A model generated the notes under the pieces. The model ran no database searches and had not been told where the DNA came from. It saw only the letters and a program-made list of their open reading frames with translations. This document shows, in pieces, positions 51,744 to 61,180 of a stretch of DNA of 64,000 nt (position 1 is the stretch's first letter; each line of letters opens with the position of its first letter). Source of the stretch: an uncultured Bacteroidales bacterium (lineage in GTDB: Bacteria; Bacteroidota; Bacteroidia; Bacteroidales; P3). Location: the NCBI GenBank assembly GCA_946183915.1, contig CAMHDJ010000011.1, forward strand, positions 1 to 64,000, written 5' to 3'. Position numbers and translations under genes: made by a program.

Positions 51744-52660
51744 ACGCCACGGGATGCACCCTCTGCCCGCGTGCCTGCGGCGTAGACCGCCGCAGCGGCC
51801 GCGGCTTCTGCGGGGCCGGCAGCGGCCTCGAGGTGGCCTCCGTCTGCCTGCACCGCGGCGAGGAGCCCCCGCTCAACCCCATCGTCAACCTCTTCTTCGC
51901 CCACTGCAACCTGCAGTGCATCTACTGTCAGAACTGGCAGATCTCGGGCCCCGGCGGCGCCACCGGCCGCCCAGAGGCCCCGGTCGGGGACGCCTTTGAC
52001 AGCCTTGACGCCCTCGTCGACCGGCTGGCCGCGCTGCTGCCCCAGAGCGGCGGCATGCTGGGACTGGTCACGGCGGCCCACTATGCCGACCACCTCCCCG
52101 CCCTCATCGGCGCCCTGCGCGACCGCTGCGACAGCCTCACGGTGGTCTACAACAGCGGCGGCTACGAGCGCGTGGACACCCTCCGGGCCCTCGAGGGGCT
52201 GGTGGACGTCTACCTGCCCGACTTCAAATACATGGACTCCGCGCTGGCCCAGGCCTACAGCCACGCGGCCGACTACCCCGAAGTGGCGCAGGAGGCCCTG
52301 CGCGAGATGAAACGCCAGGTGGGCTCCGGCCTGAAAGTGGACGACCAGGGGCGCGCCTACCGAGGCCTCATCGTGCGCCATCTGGTGCTGCCCGGCGCCG
52401 TCGACAACTCGCTCCGCTGCCTCGAATGGCTGGCCGACGAGTTCCCCTTCGGGCTTCACCTGTCGCTCATGGCGCAGTACTACCCGCCACGCCCCGGCCT
52501 GCCGGCCCCGCTGGACCGCACCCTGCGGCCCGAGGAGTACGCCGCCGTGGTGGACCGCGCCACGGCACTCGGCCTCGACGGCGGCTGGATCCAGGAGCTT
52601 GAAGCCTCCGACAACTACCGTCCCGACTTCGATCACACGCAATCACCCTTTGAAAGATGA
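51740..52660 (+). CDS. PflX-like radical SAM protein
   Basis: A 306-residue radical SAM enzyme. An N-terminal Cys pair (CTLCPRACGVDR, then RGFCGAG) precedes HCNLQCIYCQNWQIS, the CxxxCxxC cluster motif. VYNSGGYERVDTLRALEG and DVYLPDFKYMDSALA match the PflX family, related to pyruvate formate-lyase activases but without a known substrate. It starts in ATGA overlap with the Cys-rich lipoprotein gene and its end overlaps the next gene. Confidence 0.88.
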   Translation: MNATGCTLCPRACGVDRRSGRGFCGAGSGLEVASVCLHRGEEPPLNPIVNLFFAHCNLQCIYCQNWQISGPGGATGRPEAPVGDAFDSLDALVDRLAALLPQSGGMLGLVTAAHYADHLPALIGALRDRCDSLTVVYNSGGYERVDTLRALEGLVDVYLPDFKYMDSALAQAYSHAADYPEVAQEALREMKRQVGSGLKVDDQGRAYRGLIVRHLVLPGAVDNSLRCLEWLADEFPFGLHLSLMAQYYPPRPGLPAPLDRTLRPEEYAAVVDRATALGLDGGWIQELEASDNYRPDFDHTQSPFER

Positions 52661-53226
52661 AATACAAACTGGACATCGACGACGAGCCCGACTTTGAGGG
52701 CTGGGCCTTTCTGCACTTCCACACACTGAGTCCGGGCTACGCCTTCGCCGACTGCCTGAACCGGCTCTACGACTTCCGCCTGGCGCGGATCGACGACATG
52801 GAGCTCGACGGGGGCACGTGGCCCCTCTACCGCTACGCCGATGCGCTGGAGCAGCAGCTGGTGTTCCTGGCCGAACGGCCCGCCCACGCCGACCTGCCGT
52901 GGGACGCTGGCGACAAGCTGCTGATCGTCAAAGGCGAGACCGCCGAGAGCACCGTCCGCGCCATCTGCAGCGACTTCACCGAGGAGGTGACCGTCGACGA
53001 GGGCGACCTGCTGGCCCGCGACCACGCCGACCTGCTGGCCTCCCTGCTGGAGGGCTTCACGGTGGCCAACCGGCTCGACTTCGAGACCACCCCCCTCTCG
53101 CGCAAAGCGCAGAAGGAACGCGCCGCCGTCATGCAGCTCTGCGACGCCATGCTAGCCCACATCGAGCAGCATCACCTCGACCTCAGCGACGAGGAGCGGA
53201 TGCGCATGGAACTCATGGGGCACTAG
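52657..53226 (+). CDS. Conserved hypothetical protein, IPExxxVDY-like
   Basis: A 189-residue acidic protein. The first 90 residues (AFLHFHTLSPGYAFADCLNRL, then LYRYADALEQQLVFLAERP) weakly recall the Bacteroidetes IPExxxVDY family, but the naming motif is not present. The C-terminal half is helical and charged. It is coupled by ATGA to the radical SAM gene and ends the operon. Confidence 0.6.
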   Translation: MKYKLDIDDEPDFEGWAFLHFHTLSPGYAFADCLNRLYDFRLARIDDMELDGGTWPLYRYADALEQQLVFLAERPAHADLPWDAGDKLLIVKGETAESTVRAICSDFTEEVTVDEGDLLARDHADLLASLLEGFTVANRLDFETTPLSRKAQKERAAVMQLCDAMLAHIEQHHLDLSDEERMRMELMGH

Positions 53227-53245
53227 CCGTGTAAGAAAAATTTAT

Positions 53246-53276
53246 TTTGCTGTATACAAATTAATTCGTACATTTG
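53246..53276 (+). promoter_or_regulatory. Promoter of pepD
   Basis: TTTG (53246-53249), 19-bp spacer, TACATTTG (53269-53276): exact Bacteroides-type promoter, 46 bases before the ATG. Confidence 0.9.
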
Positions 53277-53322
53277 CACCCACTTAACGTGATTAATTCA
53301 ACAAATAAAAACAAATACCATT

Positions 53323-54780
53323 ATGACAATCAAAGATCTTGAACCCAAAGAGTTGTGGAGTAACTTCTACTCCCTCACCCGCCAGCCGCGCCCCTCGAAA
53401 CACGAAGAGAAAGTACGCGCATTCCTCGTCGACTGGGCCAAAAAGAACAAGATAGCCTGCCGCGTGGACAGCGTGGGCAACATCATTATGAGCAAGCCCG
53501 CCACCAAGGGCATGGAGAAGGTGCATCCGGTGGTGCTGCAGGCCCACATGGACATGGTGCCCCAGGCACGTGCCGGCAAGAAACACGACTTCGAGAAGGA
53601 TCCCATCGAGACTAAGATTGTCGGCGACTGGGTCTACGCCTGCGACACCACGCTGGGAGCCGACGACGGCATGGGCGTGGCCGCCATCATGGCCGTCTTC
53701 GCCTCGAAGACCGTCAAGCACGGTCCGCTGGAAGCCCTGATCACCACCGACGAAGAGACCGGCATGACCGGCGCCTTCGGCCTGAAGAAAGGCGAGCTGC
53801 ACGGCGACTACCTCCTGAACCTCGACTCGGAGACCGAGGGCGAGCTCTACGTGGGTTGCGCCGGCGGCGTGGACGCTGCCATCAGCATCCCCTACACCAC
53901 CGAGAAGGCCCCGAAGGGCATGGTGGCCTACAAACTCACCATCGGCGGCCTCAAGGGCGGCCATAGCGGCATGGAGATCAACACCGGCCGCGCCAATGCC
54001 AACAAGCTCCTCTTCCGTCACCTGCGCTGGGTGGCCGAGTGCGGCATCCGGCTCATCAGCGTCGAAGGCGGCAACATGCGCAACGCCATCCCGCGCGACG
54101 CCGAGGCGGTCATCGCCATGCCCAAGGAGCACGAGGAGTGCATCCTCAAGGAGTTCGACAAAGTGGCCGGCTGGGTGAAGAAAGAACTGGCCAGTGTCGA
54201 GCCCGACTTCTGCATGAAGTACGAGAAGGTGCGCATGAACCCCACAGTCATCTCCGAAGAGGGCACGCAGAAGATCATCAACCTGATGATGATCGCCCCC
54301 AACGGTGTGGTCCGCATGAGCAAGGACATGGAAGGCCTGGTGGAGACCTCGCTGAACCTGGCCATCGCCAAGACCACGGCCAGCAAAAAGTTTGTCGTCT
54401 ACGCCCTGCTGCGCTCCAGCGTCGACACCGCCAAGGAAGCCCTCGGCGAGCGCCTGGTGTGCCTGGCCGAACTGGCCGGCGGCAAGTGCCAGCTCAGCGG
54501 TGCCTACCCCGGATGGAAGCCCAACATGGAGAGCCAGCTGCTGAAGACCATGAAGCAGACCTACAAGAAGCTCTACAAGAAAGAGCCCGCCGTCATGGCC
54601 ATCCATGCCGGTCTGGAGTGCGGTCTGCTGGGCGGCAAGTACCCCGAGATGGAGATGATCTCCTTCGGCCCGACGCTGCAGAGCCCCCACAGCCCCGACG
54701 AGCGCTGCAACATCCCCAGCGCCAAGAAGTTCTACGACTACCTGCTGGCCACGCTGGAGGCCATTCCTGTGAAGAAATAA
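53323..54780 (+). CDS. pepD: Aminoacyl-histidine dipeptidase (M20C, PepD)
   Basis: A 485-residue cytosolic zinc dipeptidase with broad specificity, including carnosine-like Xaa-His. Metal and catalytic motifs: LQAHMDMVPQ, LGADDGMGVAA, TDEETGMTGA, LDSETEGELYVGCAGG, and AIHAGLECGLLG near the end. KGGHSGMEINTGRANANK is the family loop. It is monocistronic, between an exact promoter and a terminator. Confidence 0.96.
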   Translation: MTIKDLEPKELWSNFYSLTRQPRPSKHEEKVRAFLVDWAKKNKIACRVDSVGNIIMSKPATKGMEKVHPVVLQAHMDMVPQARAGKKHDFEKDPIETKIVGDWVYACDTTLGADDGMGVAAIMAVFASKTVKHGPLEALITTDEETGMTGAFGLKKGELHGDYLLNLDSETEGELYVGCAGGVDAAISIPYTTEKAPKGMVAYKLTIGGLKGGHSGMEINTGRANANKLLFRHLRWVAECGIRLISVEGGNMRNAIPRDAEAVIAMPKEHEECILKEFDKVAGWVKKELASVEPDFCMKYEKVRMNPTVISEEGTQKIINLMMIAPNGVVRMSKDMEGLVETSLNLAIAKTTASKKFVVYALLRSSVDTAKEALGERLVCLAELAGGKCQLSGAYPGWKPNMESQLLKTMKQTYKKLYKKEPAVMAIHAGLECGLLGGKYPEMEMISFGPTLQSPHSPDERCNIPSAKKFYDYLLATLEAIPVKK

Positions 54781-54803
54781 TCCTCCGCACGGAAGCACGA
54801 TCC

Positions 54804-54847
54804 GGGAGGGTGTCTCAACAACCGTTGGGGCACCCTCCCTCTTTTTG
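54804..54847 (+). terminator. Rho-independent terminator after pepD
   Basis: GGGAGGGTG (54804-54812) pairs with CACCCTCCC (54831-54839), followed by TCTTTTTG. The 200 bases after it, up to 55045, hold no gene; a GAGTAGGAGAAGAGTAAGAG short-period tract lies at about 54940-54970. Confidence 0.85.
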
Positions 54848-55049
54848 TCCCCATTGCCGCAGGGTCAACGCCGACACTTCCCCTACCATTCCACGGCTCT
54901 TCACCTTGTCATCTCCTACTCGGGTAGGTGTTGACTAGGCGATGAGTAGGAGAAGAGTAAGAGTTAAGTAAGAGATGGTGCCTGGACAACCTCTGTATGA
55001 GTGGGTTACAAAGGCGGATTTTGAGACGCCATGCGGGATGCATATAAAA

Positions 55050-55092
55050 AAAATCCCACGGCAGATGCGGATGGGATCTGCCGTGGGATTTT
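55050..55092 (-). terminator. Terminator of the purF / C10 protease operon
   Basis: A perfect 17-bp stem (AAAATCCCACGGCAGAT with its complement at 55076-55092) around a 9-base loop, T-rich on the reverse strand, 40 bases after the protease stop. Confidence 0.9.
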
Positions 55093-55131
55093 CAGTACAA
55101 CCGGCTGTTAGCCAGCGTTATTCGACCATTG

Positions 55132-57669
55132 TCACTGCTTGACGAAGCGGTAGGTGCGGCCGGAGACCGACAGGAGGTAGCTGCCGGCCGGCAGGAGGGA
55201 GACGTCGATCGGCTGGCGGTCGGCGAGGACCGTCTGGCGGAGCAGCTCGCGTCCCTCGGCGCTGTAGAGGATCACCTCGGTGCCGCAGGGGACTCCCTCG
55301 AGGGTGACCACGCTGGCGGTGGGGTTGGGATAGAGGGTGATCGGCGTGGCATCGACACCATCGATACCCTGCGCGGGCACGATGACCAGGTGGAGCACGA
55401 CGGTACTGTCGCAGCCCTCGGCGGTCTGCCCCACGAAGGTGTAGTCGCCGCTCTGGTCATAGTAGGTGTTGTTCCAGATGTAGGGAGCCACGGCGGTGTC
55501 GTAGACCTCGCCACCGACGACGCTGTAGTCCAGCGTCAACCGCAGGACCGTACTGCTGTCGCAGCCCTGATAGGAGGTCGACATGACGCTATCTACCGTG
55601 CTGACGGTGTAGGTGTTGCCGTGCCACGAGAAGCTGTCGCAGGCGTGGATGTCGAGTTCTTCGACGAGGGAGGTCTCCTCGAAGAGGGCCGTCAGGGCGA
55701 TGTCGCCGGTGAGGGTGAAGGTGCGCGGGTTGTCGGTGACGCCGTCGCTCCAGGCGGAGAAGACATAGCAGGGGTCGGGGCGGGCCGTGAGGGTCACCTC
55801 GGTACCCTCGACATACTGGCCGGTCCCCTCGACCGTGCCGTGTTCGCCGCCGGCCGTGACGTCAAAATACTGGGCCGACTGGAAGATGGCGCGGATCATG
55901 AACGAGTACTCGGTATAGCTGAGGGTGTGCCAGTTGGAGCCCGACGAGGAGAGCATGGCGCCGCTGGCGTGGCCGCCATAGGTGGAGGCGGCCGCCGGAT
56001 AGGAGGCATCGCTGGTGTAGAAAGTGATCCAGAGGGGCACCGAGGCGTCGACAGCCAGGGCCGAGTCGAGCGTCACCTCGCGCCAGTCGTCGGTCTCGGT
56101 GAAGGTAACATTCTGCGTATATATCAGCGTGTTGGGGCTGGAGTAACCGCCCTTGTAGATGCGAAGCTGGTAGAGGCCGTCCTCGCCGTCGTAGACCAGC
56201 ACCTTGCTGAGGCGGGAAAAACGCTCGATATCGGCCGGGTAGAGACGTATGCCCCAGTAGATAGCACCGCCGACACCGAAGGAGGTCTGGTAGGCCGTGT
56301 TGCAGTAGTAGACGGTGTCGGTGGCGTTGATCGGCTCCACGATGGCGGTGAGGTTGACGGCACTGTCCACCACCATGCGGCGGGGGTTGAAGTGCACGCC
56401 GTCGCTCCACCGGGTGAAGCGGTAGCCGGCGTTGGTGTTCACCTTGACGGTAACCGTGTCGCCGTAGGAGTGGTTGCCCGCACCCGTAACGGTGGCATGG
56501 GCAGCGTCGGTGAGCGTCACGTTGACGGCACAGGTGGCGGGCGTCGCCGTCGAGGCGGGACGAATGCCCATGACGGCGGTATTGCTGAGGTTATAGGTGG
56601 AGCTGTAGGTGCCGCCGGTGCCGCCGGGCGAGGGGTTGAGCTGGCCCATCAGGTAGTAGCCGTCGCAGTAGCCGCCCCAACCCCAGTTGAAGTGGTAGTG
56701 GCCGGCGGCGTTGCTGCCGTCGAGCACGAAGGCATGACCTCCGTCGACATCGCGACCGGAGTAGAGGATGGGGCGCGAAGCGCTCAGTTCCTCATCGATG
56801 AGGGCGCACCAGAGCGAGTCGCTCATGGAGGCGCGGAGCACGTGGTGTGCCGTCTGCGAGTAGCCGAAATAGGTCTTCAGCGCGTTCTCGGCGCAGAACG
56901 ACGAGGGTTCGCCGTAGCTGCCGGTGGTGGCGCTCGAGGAGGAGCCGTAAGCCATCTCCACCGCCACGCCGATGTGGTACATCAAGGTAGCCACGGCGTT
57001 GATCTGGCTGGAGGAGCTGGCACCCGTGAGGGCATTGGGCATCAGGTTCCACTGGTAGGTGGTGGTGCCGAAGTTGGCGCTCAGCGTACCGTGCGAACCG
57101 TCCGTGTAGCTATGCGAGCCGGTTCCCTGGGTGGGATGGTTCCAGTACTTCATCACCTGGGCGGTGGCGGTGGCCACGCAGCCGGTGACGCAGCCCGAGG
57201 GACAGAGGTTGTTGTAGCGAGGCGACTGGTTCCACGTGGTGGTCAGCATCGGACTGACGACGACGGAGAAGAGCGGTTCGGGCCCTTGAGGGGCGTTCAT
57301 CAGCTGTAGCCACTCAAGGCGTGTGGCTTCCGAAGGCTCCACCTTACGCTGGATACGGTCGGCGATCTCGTCGCCGTAGGCCTGGAGCCAATCGTGGATT
57401 GCCGCGGGAAGGGTGTCGTTCGGGCCGCACCACCGGCTGCCGTAGGCCAGCACCGGCCGCACACAGTCGTCGGCCGCGATGACGGCATATCCGCCTTCAC
57501 CCACGAAGAGGTACATGCCCTGTATATCGGCGGGCAACGACACTTGGTTCACCTCGCTGCCCGTCAGGCGGGCAGCCAACCGACCGGCCACCTTGACGGG
57601 TACGGTCGCGGCCCCGGCCGTAGCCGACAGGAGCGTTAGCCACAGCAGGGTCAGAACGGTTTTTCTCAT
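55132..57669 (-). CDS. C10 (streptopain-like) cysteine protease with T9SS sorting domain
   Basis: An 845-residue secreted protease. Signal peptide (about 20 residues, ending ATAGAA), Spi-type propeptide (FVGEGGYAVIAADDCVRPVLAYG), then the C10 domain: catalytic Cys in CVTGCVATATAQVMKYWNHP (about residue 165) and His in DGGHAFVLDGSN (about 310). Two repeat domains of the extracellular beta type follow (GYRFTRWSDGVHFNPR, CYVFSAWSDGVTDNPR), and the last 75 residues are a type A T9SS sorting domain (LYPNPTASVVTLEGVPCG ... GSYLLSVSGRTYRFVKQ). It is coupled by ATGA to the upstream repeat protein. Confidence 0.93.
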   Translation of the reverse strand: MRKTVLTLLWLTLLSATAGAATVPVKVAGRLAARLTGSEVNQVSLPADIQGMYLFVGEGGYAVIAADDCVRPVLAYGSRWCGPNDTLPAAIHDWLQAYGDEIADRIQRKVEPSEATRLEWLQLMNAPQGPEPLFSVVVSPMLTTTWNQSPRYNNLCPSGCVTGCVATATAQVMKYWNHPTQGTGSHSYTDGSHGTLSANFGTTTYQWNLMPNALTGASSSSQINAVATLMYHIGVAVEMAYGSSSSATTGSYGEPSSFCAENALKTYFGYSQTAHHVLRASMSDSLWCALIDEELSASRPILYSGRDVDGGHAFVLDGSNAAGHYHFNWGWGGYCDGYYLMGQLNPSPGGTGGTYSSTYNLSNTAVMGIRPASTATPATCAVNVTLTDAAHATVTGAGNHSYGDTVTVKVNTNAGYRFTRWSDGVHFNPRRMVVDSAVNLTAIVEPINATDTVYYCNTAYQTSFGVGGAIYWGIRLYPADIERFSRLSKVLVYDGEDGLYQLRIYKGGYSSPNTLIYTQNVTFTETDDWREVTLDSALAVDASVPLWITFYTSDASYPAAASTYGGHASGAMLSSSGSNWHTLSYTEYSFMIRAIFQSAQYFDVTAGGEHGTVEGTGQYVEGTEVTLTARPDPCYVFSAWSDGVTDNPRTFTLTGDIALTALFEETSLVEELDIHACDSFSWHGNTYTVSTVDSVMSTSYQGCDSSTVLRLTLDYSVVGGEVYDTAVAPYIWNNTYYDQSGDYTFVGQTAEGCDSTVVLHLVIVPAQGIDGVDATPITLYPNPTASVVTLEGVPCGTEVILYSAEGRELLRQTVLADRQPIDVSLLPAGSYLLSVSGRTYRFVKQ

Positions 57670-59516
57670 AGTCCGATGACGAGTTTGATGTTTTCTATAT
57701 TGGATTCGCGCTTGAGCTTGGCGTCGGCTTCGGCCGCACCCGAGCCGCGCTGCGTGGTCAGGAAGGCCTCCTGCATCTCCAGGATGTAGTCGCACTGCCG
57801 GTCATAGCGGCGCAAGTCCTCCGTGTTGGTGATCTCCTCCACGCCCTGATAGGCCTTGAGCATGCGGCTGTAGGCCTTGCGTATATTGCCGTAGGGGAAG
57901 TCCTTATCCTTGATCTTGCGCTCGTTGTCGTTGATCCGTTCGAGTTTATGGAGCGTCTGAAGGCCGAGTTGCTGCATCTCGATGTAACCCTGCAGGATGT
58001 CGAGGAAGCTGCGACCCCGCTCGACGGTGTTGAACGAGGGGCGCAGGTCCACCTGCTTGCGGAGCAGTTTGTAACCGTTGGTGAGCGTATTGTCCACCTT
58101 CTTGCCGGCCAGGAGGCTGTCGTCGTTGACCACAATGGTCTGCCGCAGGCCGATCACATCGAGATAGCACTGCTGGACAGCAATCACGTCCGACAGCTGC
58201 TGCTCGTAGATCTGCGATCCCTCAGGATCGCGGAAACCAGGCAGCACCTTGAGCGACGGAAGGGCATTTCGGTAGGCCGATACCACATCGGAAAACTCCT
58301 TATGGCTGATGATGGTGTCTGTGCGGTGCGAGATGTCCTCCATCACAGGGTAGTAGTCGAGGTAGAGCTGCTGGGCTGCGATAAAGTCGTCGAGCCGTTT
58401 GATGAAGAGTATGCTCTCCGCATCGGTCGTGAAGGTGGGCAACTGGTCGACCGTCTTCAGCACATCCTTGTAAGCATTGGCGGCCTCGCGGTACTTCTTG
58501 CCGTAGAGTGCCACAATGCTCTCGGTGCCCTCGGCAATGGTCGCGCGGAGCTCCAGGGTGTGGATGTAGCGCTGCTGGACGTTGATGACGGTGCGCATGC
58601 GGGCGATGTACTCCTCGTACTCCTTGATATCTGCGAAAGTAATGGGCACCCGGGTGTGCTTGAAGACCTTGCTGTAGCTCCGATAGACGTCGCCGTTCTC
58701 CTTCTCACAGCGCACCTTCAGCACATTCTTGAAGTTCTCTATCTGGTAGGGCAGCGCATTCTCGCCCAGCACATTCTCCAGCAAGTCGTTCTGAAAAGCG
58801 TTGAGTTCGTCCAGACGCGCGATGCTCTCGTCGGTGGCGTTGCCCTCAGAGAGGTCGTACTTGTTGTAGACCATGAGGTAGGAGTAGTAGAGATCCTTCA
58901 GCTGCTTGATGCGGTTCTTGTCTGTAACCCCCACAGCGTCGCAGGCGTTCACGATAGCGCGGTTGTGCACGTCAATACTGGCGCGGAGGTCCGACGCCAT
59001 CTTGTTGCGTTCCTCCTGCTGACGGCGGGCCTCCTCGATGGCGCGCTGACGCGCCGCTTCCTTCTCCGCCTCGATGCGTTGCTGCTCCAGTCGGCTGTAC
59101 TTGATGCTGAGCTTGCCCATCATATCAGCCAGATTGCGCAGACGATACTCGTAGATCGGCACGTCGGCCAGCACCGTGTTGGAGTCGAGCCACATCAGGC
59201 TGTCGCGGAACACATAGTCGTGCTGAATCGAGTTCAGGGCCTTCTGAGCCCGAGTGCGTACCGATACGCAGAGGTTAGTCAGCTCCACATAGTTCTGCGG
59301 CTGAGCCTCCAGGTAGCTCATCATGGCGGCGGTGTCGTTGACCCATGCGGTGTCGAGACCGTAGTTGCTCAACAGCTCGCCGACACTGAGCACGGTGGGC
59401 ACGTCGGGGCTCTGGGCTCGCAGGGGTTGGGAAGAGAGTGCTGCAAAGAGCATAGCAGCGATGGCCACCACCCGGAGCAGGGGGTTACGTCTGTTCATCT
59501 TTTGGCTGTTTTTCAT
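57666..59516 (-). CDS. Exported helical repeat protein, unknown
   Basis: A 616-residue protein with a signal peptide (about 34 residues, ending LRAQ). Residues about 135-175 are a charged coiled coil (EQQRIEAEKEAARQRAIEEA). From about 275 to 600 a helical unit of about 80 residues recurs about four times, each with a pattern like YIARMRTVINVQQRYIHTLE, LDDFIAAQQLYLDYYPVMED, LSDVIAVQQCYLDVIGLRQT and LQGYIEMQQLGLQTLHKLER. No family recognised. It stands between purF and the C10 protease and shares the protease's reading overlap, so it may be a periplasmic or surface partner. Confidence 0.75.
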   Translation of the reverse strand: MKNSQKMNRRNPLLRVVAIAAMLFAALSSQPLRAQSPDVPTVLSVGELLSNYGLDTAWVNDTAAMMSYLEAQPQNYVELTNLCVSVRTRAQKALNSIQHDYVFRDSLMWLDSNTVLADVPIYEYRLRNLADMMGKLSIKYSRLEQQRIEAEKEAARQRAIEEARRQQEERNKMASDLRASIDVHNRAIVNACDAVGVTDKNRIKQLKDLYYSYLMVYNKYDLSEGNATDESIARLDELNAFQNDLLENVLGENALPYQIENFKNVLKVRCEKENGDVYRSYSKVFKHTRVPITFADIKEYEEYIARMRTVINVQQRYIHTLELRATIAEGTESIVALYGKKYREAANAYKDVLKTVDQLPTFTTDAESILFIKRLDDFIAAQQLYLDYYPVMEDISHRTDTIISHKEFSDVVSAYRNALPSLKVLPGFRDPEGSQIYEQQLSDVIAVQQCYLDVIGLRQTIVVNDDSLLAGKKVDNTLTNGYKLLRKQVDLRPSFNTVERGRSFLDILQGYIEMQQLGLQTLHKLERINDNERKIKDKDFPYGNIRKAYSRMLKAYQGVEEITNTEDLRRYDRQCDYILEMQEAFLTTQRGSGAAEADAKLKRESNIENIKLVIGL

Positions 59517-59561
59517 GATATTTTCTTGTGTTTTGCTAGAAGCGGGCCTGTGGCCTCGGGA

Positions 59562-60992
59562 TCACTTGTCGCCGTAGCTGCTGGCATCGAAGCAGTGGGT
59601 GCAGATGCTTTCCTTGGGCAAGCCGATGGCCTGGCAGACGTCGTCGACGGTGTTGAACCGCAGCGTGTCGACACCCACGTGCTGGCGGATCACCTCCACC
59701 ATGCGGCTATACTCGGGTGTGGTGTGGTCGTGGTAGGCCTCGAGCTTGGCGGCGGGGATATCCTCGCCGATGCGGCCGCCCTCAAGCTCCTCGATGACAC
59801 GGCGGGTGATCAGCTCGCGGTCGGTCTTTGACTCGCTGAAGTTGAGGAAAGTGCAGCCGTGCACCAGCGGCGGGCAGCTGATGCGCACGTGGACGCTCTT
59901 GGCTCCGAAGTCGTAGAGCATCTTGACGTTGTCGCGCAGCTGGGTACCACGCACGATAGAGTCGTCGCAGAAGACGACATTCTTACCCTCCAGCACCGCG
60001 CGGCTGGGGATGAGTTTCATCTTGGCCACCAGCTGGCGATCGGCCTGGTTGACCGGCATAAACGAACGGCTCCACGTGGGAGTGTACTTCAGCAGGCCCC
60101 GTTTGTAGGGGATGCGACGACCGTTGCTGTAGCCGAGCGCCATGCCGATACCGCTGTCGGGGATGGGGCTGACAAAGTCGGCCTCCACATCGTCGCGCTC
60201 GCCCATCAGGCGGCCCAGGTTGTAGCGCACCTCCTCGGTGTTGATGCCCTCATACTCGGTGCAGGGGTAGCCGTAGTAGATCCAAAGGAAAGAGCAGATC
60301 TGATTGCGAGCTTCGGCGGGACGCATCACCTTGATGCCGCCCTCGACGCTGACCTGCACCACCTCGCCGGGACCCACGAAACGGCAGGTTTCGTAGCCGA
60401 GGTTGACATAGCTGTGGCTCTCGCTGGCCACCGCGTAGTCGTTGCCGCGACGGCCGATGACGATAGGGGTGCGCCCATAGCGGTCGCGCGCCGCAATGAT
60501 GCCGTCGGGTGTCAGGATCAACATCGTGCAGCTGCCCTTCACACGGTTGTACACATTCTCGATGCCTTCCACGAAGTCCTTGCCCTGCGAGATAAGCAGC
60601 GCCACGAGCTCGGTGGGGTTGGTGCGACCCATCGAGAGATCCGTAAACTGCTGATGCTTGCTCAGGCAGTCCGCCTCCAGCTCGGCCATATTGTTGATCT
60701 TGCTCACCGTGGCGATGGCGAAGCGTCCCAGGTGCGAGTTGACCATCACGGGCTGCGCCTCGGTGTCGCTGATGACGCCGATGCCCACCTGTCCCGTCAT
60801 CTCGGCCAGGTCCTTGCCGAACTTGGGACGGAAGTGCGAGTTCTGAATGTTGTGGATGTTCTGATGAGGCTGCTGGCCGTCGAACGTAGCCATGCCGGCA
60901 CGCTTGGTGCCCAGATGCGAATGATAATCCGTTCCGTAGAACAGATCGGTGATACAGGGATGCTCGGATACTACTCCAAAGAAACCACTCAT
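59562..60992 (-). CDS. purF: Amidophosphoribosyltransferase-like protein lacking the N-terminal Cys
   Basis: A 476-residue PurF-like protein. The glutamine-amidotransferase half (residues 1-230) contains LGTKRAGMATFDG, SHLGRFAIATVSKINN and RDRYGRTPIVIG; the phosphoribosyltransferase half has the PRPP motif VVFCDDSIVRGTQL at about 340-353. PurF makes phosphoribosylamine from PRPP and glutamine using Cys at position 2 after Met removal. Here the protein starts MSGFFGV, with Ser where Cys is expected. I recall other Bacteroidetes paralogs with Gly there. It may use ammonia or another amino donor, or have another role. A canonical PurF could exist elsewhere. Confidence 0.88.
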   Translation of the reverse strand: MSGFFGVVSEHPCITDLFYGTDYHSHLGTKRAGMATFDGQQPHQNIHNIQNSHFRPKFGKDLAEMTGQVGIGVISDTEAQPVMVNSHLGRFAIATVSKINNMAELEADCLSKHQQFTDLSMGRTNPTELVALLISQGKDFVEGIENVYNRVKGSCTMLILTPDGIIAARDRYGRTPIVIGRRGNDYAVASESHSYVNLGYETCRFVGPGEVVQVSVEGGIKVMRPAEARNQICSFLWIYYGYPCTEYEGINTEEVRYNLGRLMGERDDVEADFVSPIPDSGIGMALGYSNGRRIPYKRGLLKYTPTWSRSFMPVNQADRQLVAKMKLIPSRAVLEGKNVVFCDDSIVRGTQLRDNVKMLYDFGAKSVHVRISCPPLVHGCTFLNFSESKTDRELITRRVIEELEGGRIGEDIPAAKLEAYHDHTTPEYSRMVEVIRQHVGVDTLRFNTVDDVCQAIGLPKESICTHCFDASSYGDK

Positions 60993-61071
60993 TGTTTTTT
61001 TACTTTTAAATTACTATATAATATATTGACTTTAAAAACCTTATCTACACTTCACACAAACAACGAAAATG

Positions 61072-61079
61072 CAAATATA
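61072..61079 (-). promoter_or_regulatory. -7 promoter box of the purF operon
   Basis: Reverse-strand TATATTTG fits TAnnTTTG, 80 bases before the ATG. A TTTG occurs 12 bp further upstream, which is too close; the proper -33 is unclear. Confidence 0.5.
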
Positions 61080-61180
61080 CGAACATTTTGCCAAACAGAC
61101 GAAAAATATTTACCAACACCATGGTTGAAGCATCAAACCTAACATACAAAGCACATTGCAAGATCAGTGTAAGCCCGCCT

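Noticed and set aside
54848..55045. Gene or RNA in the gap between pepD and the C10 protease
   Set aside because: No open frame with support, no tRNA-like fold seen; only two terminators and a short-period tract.
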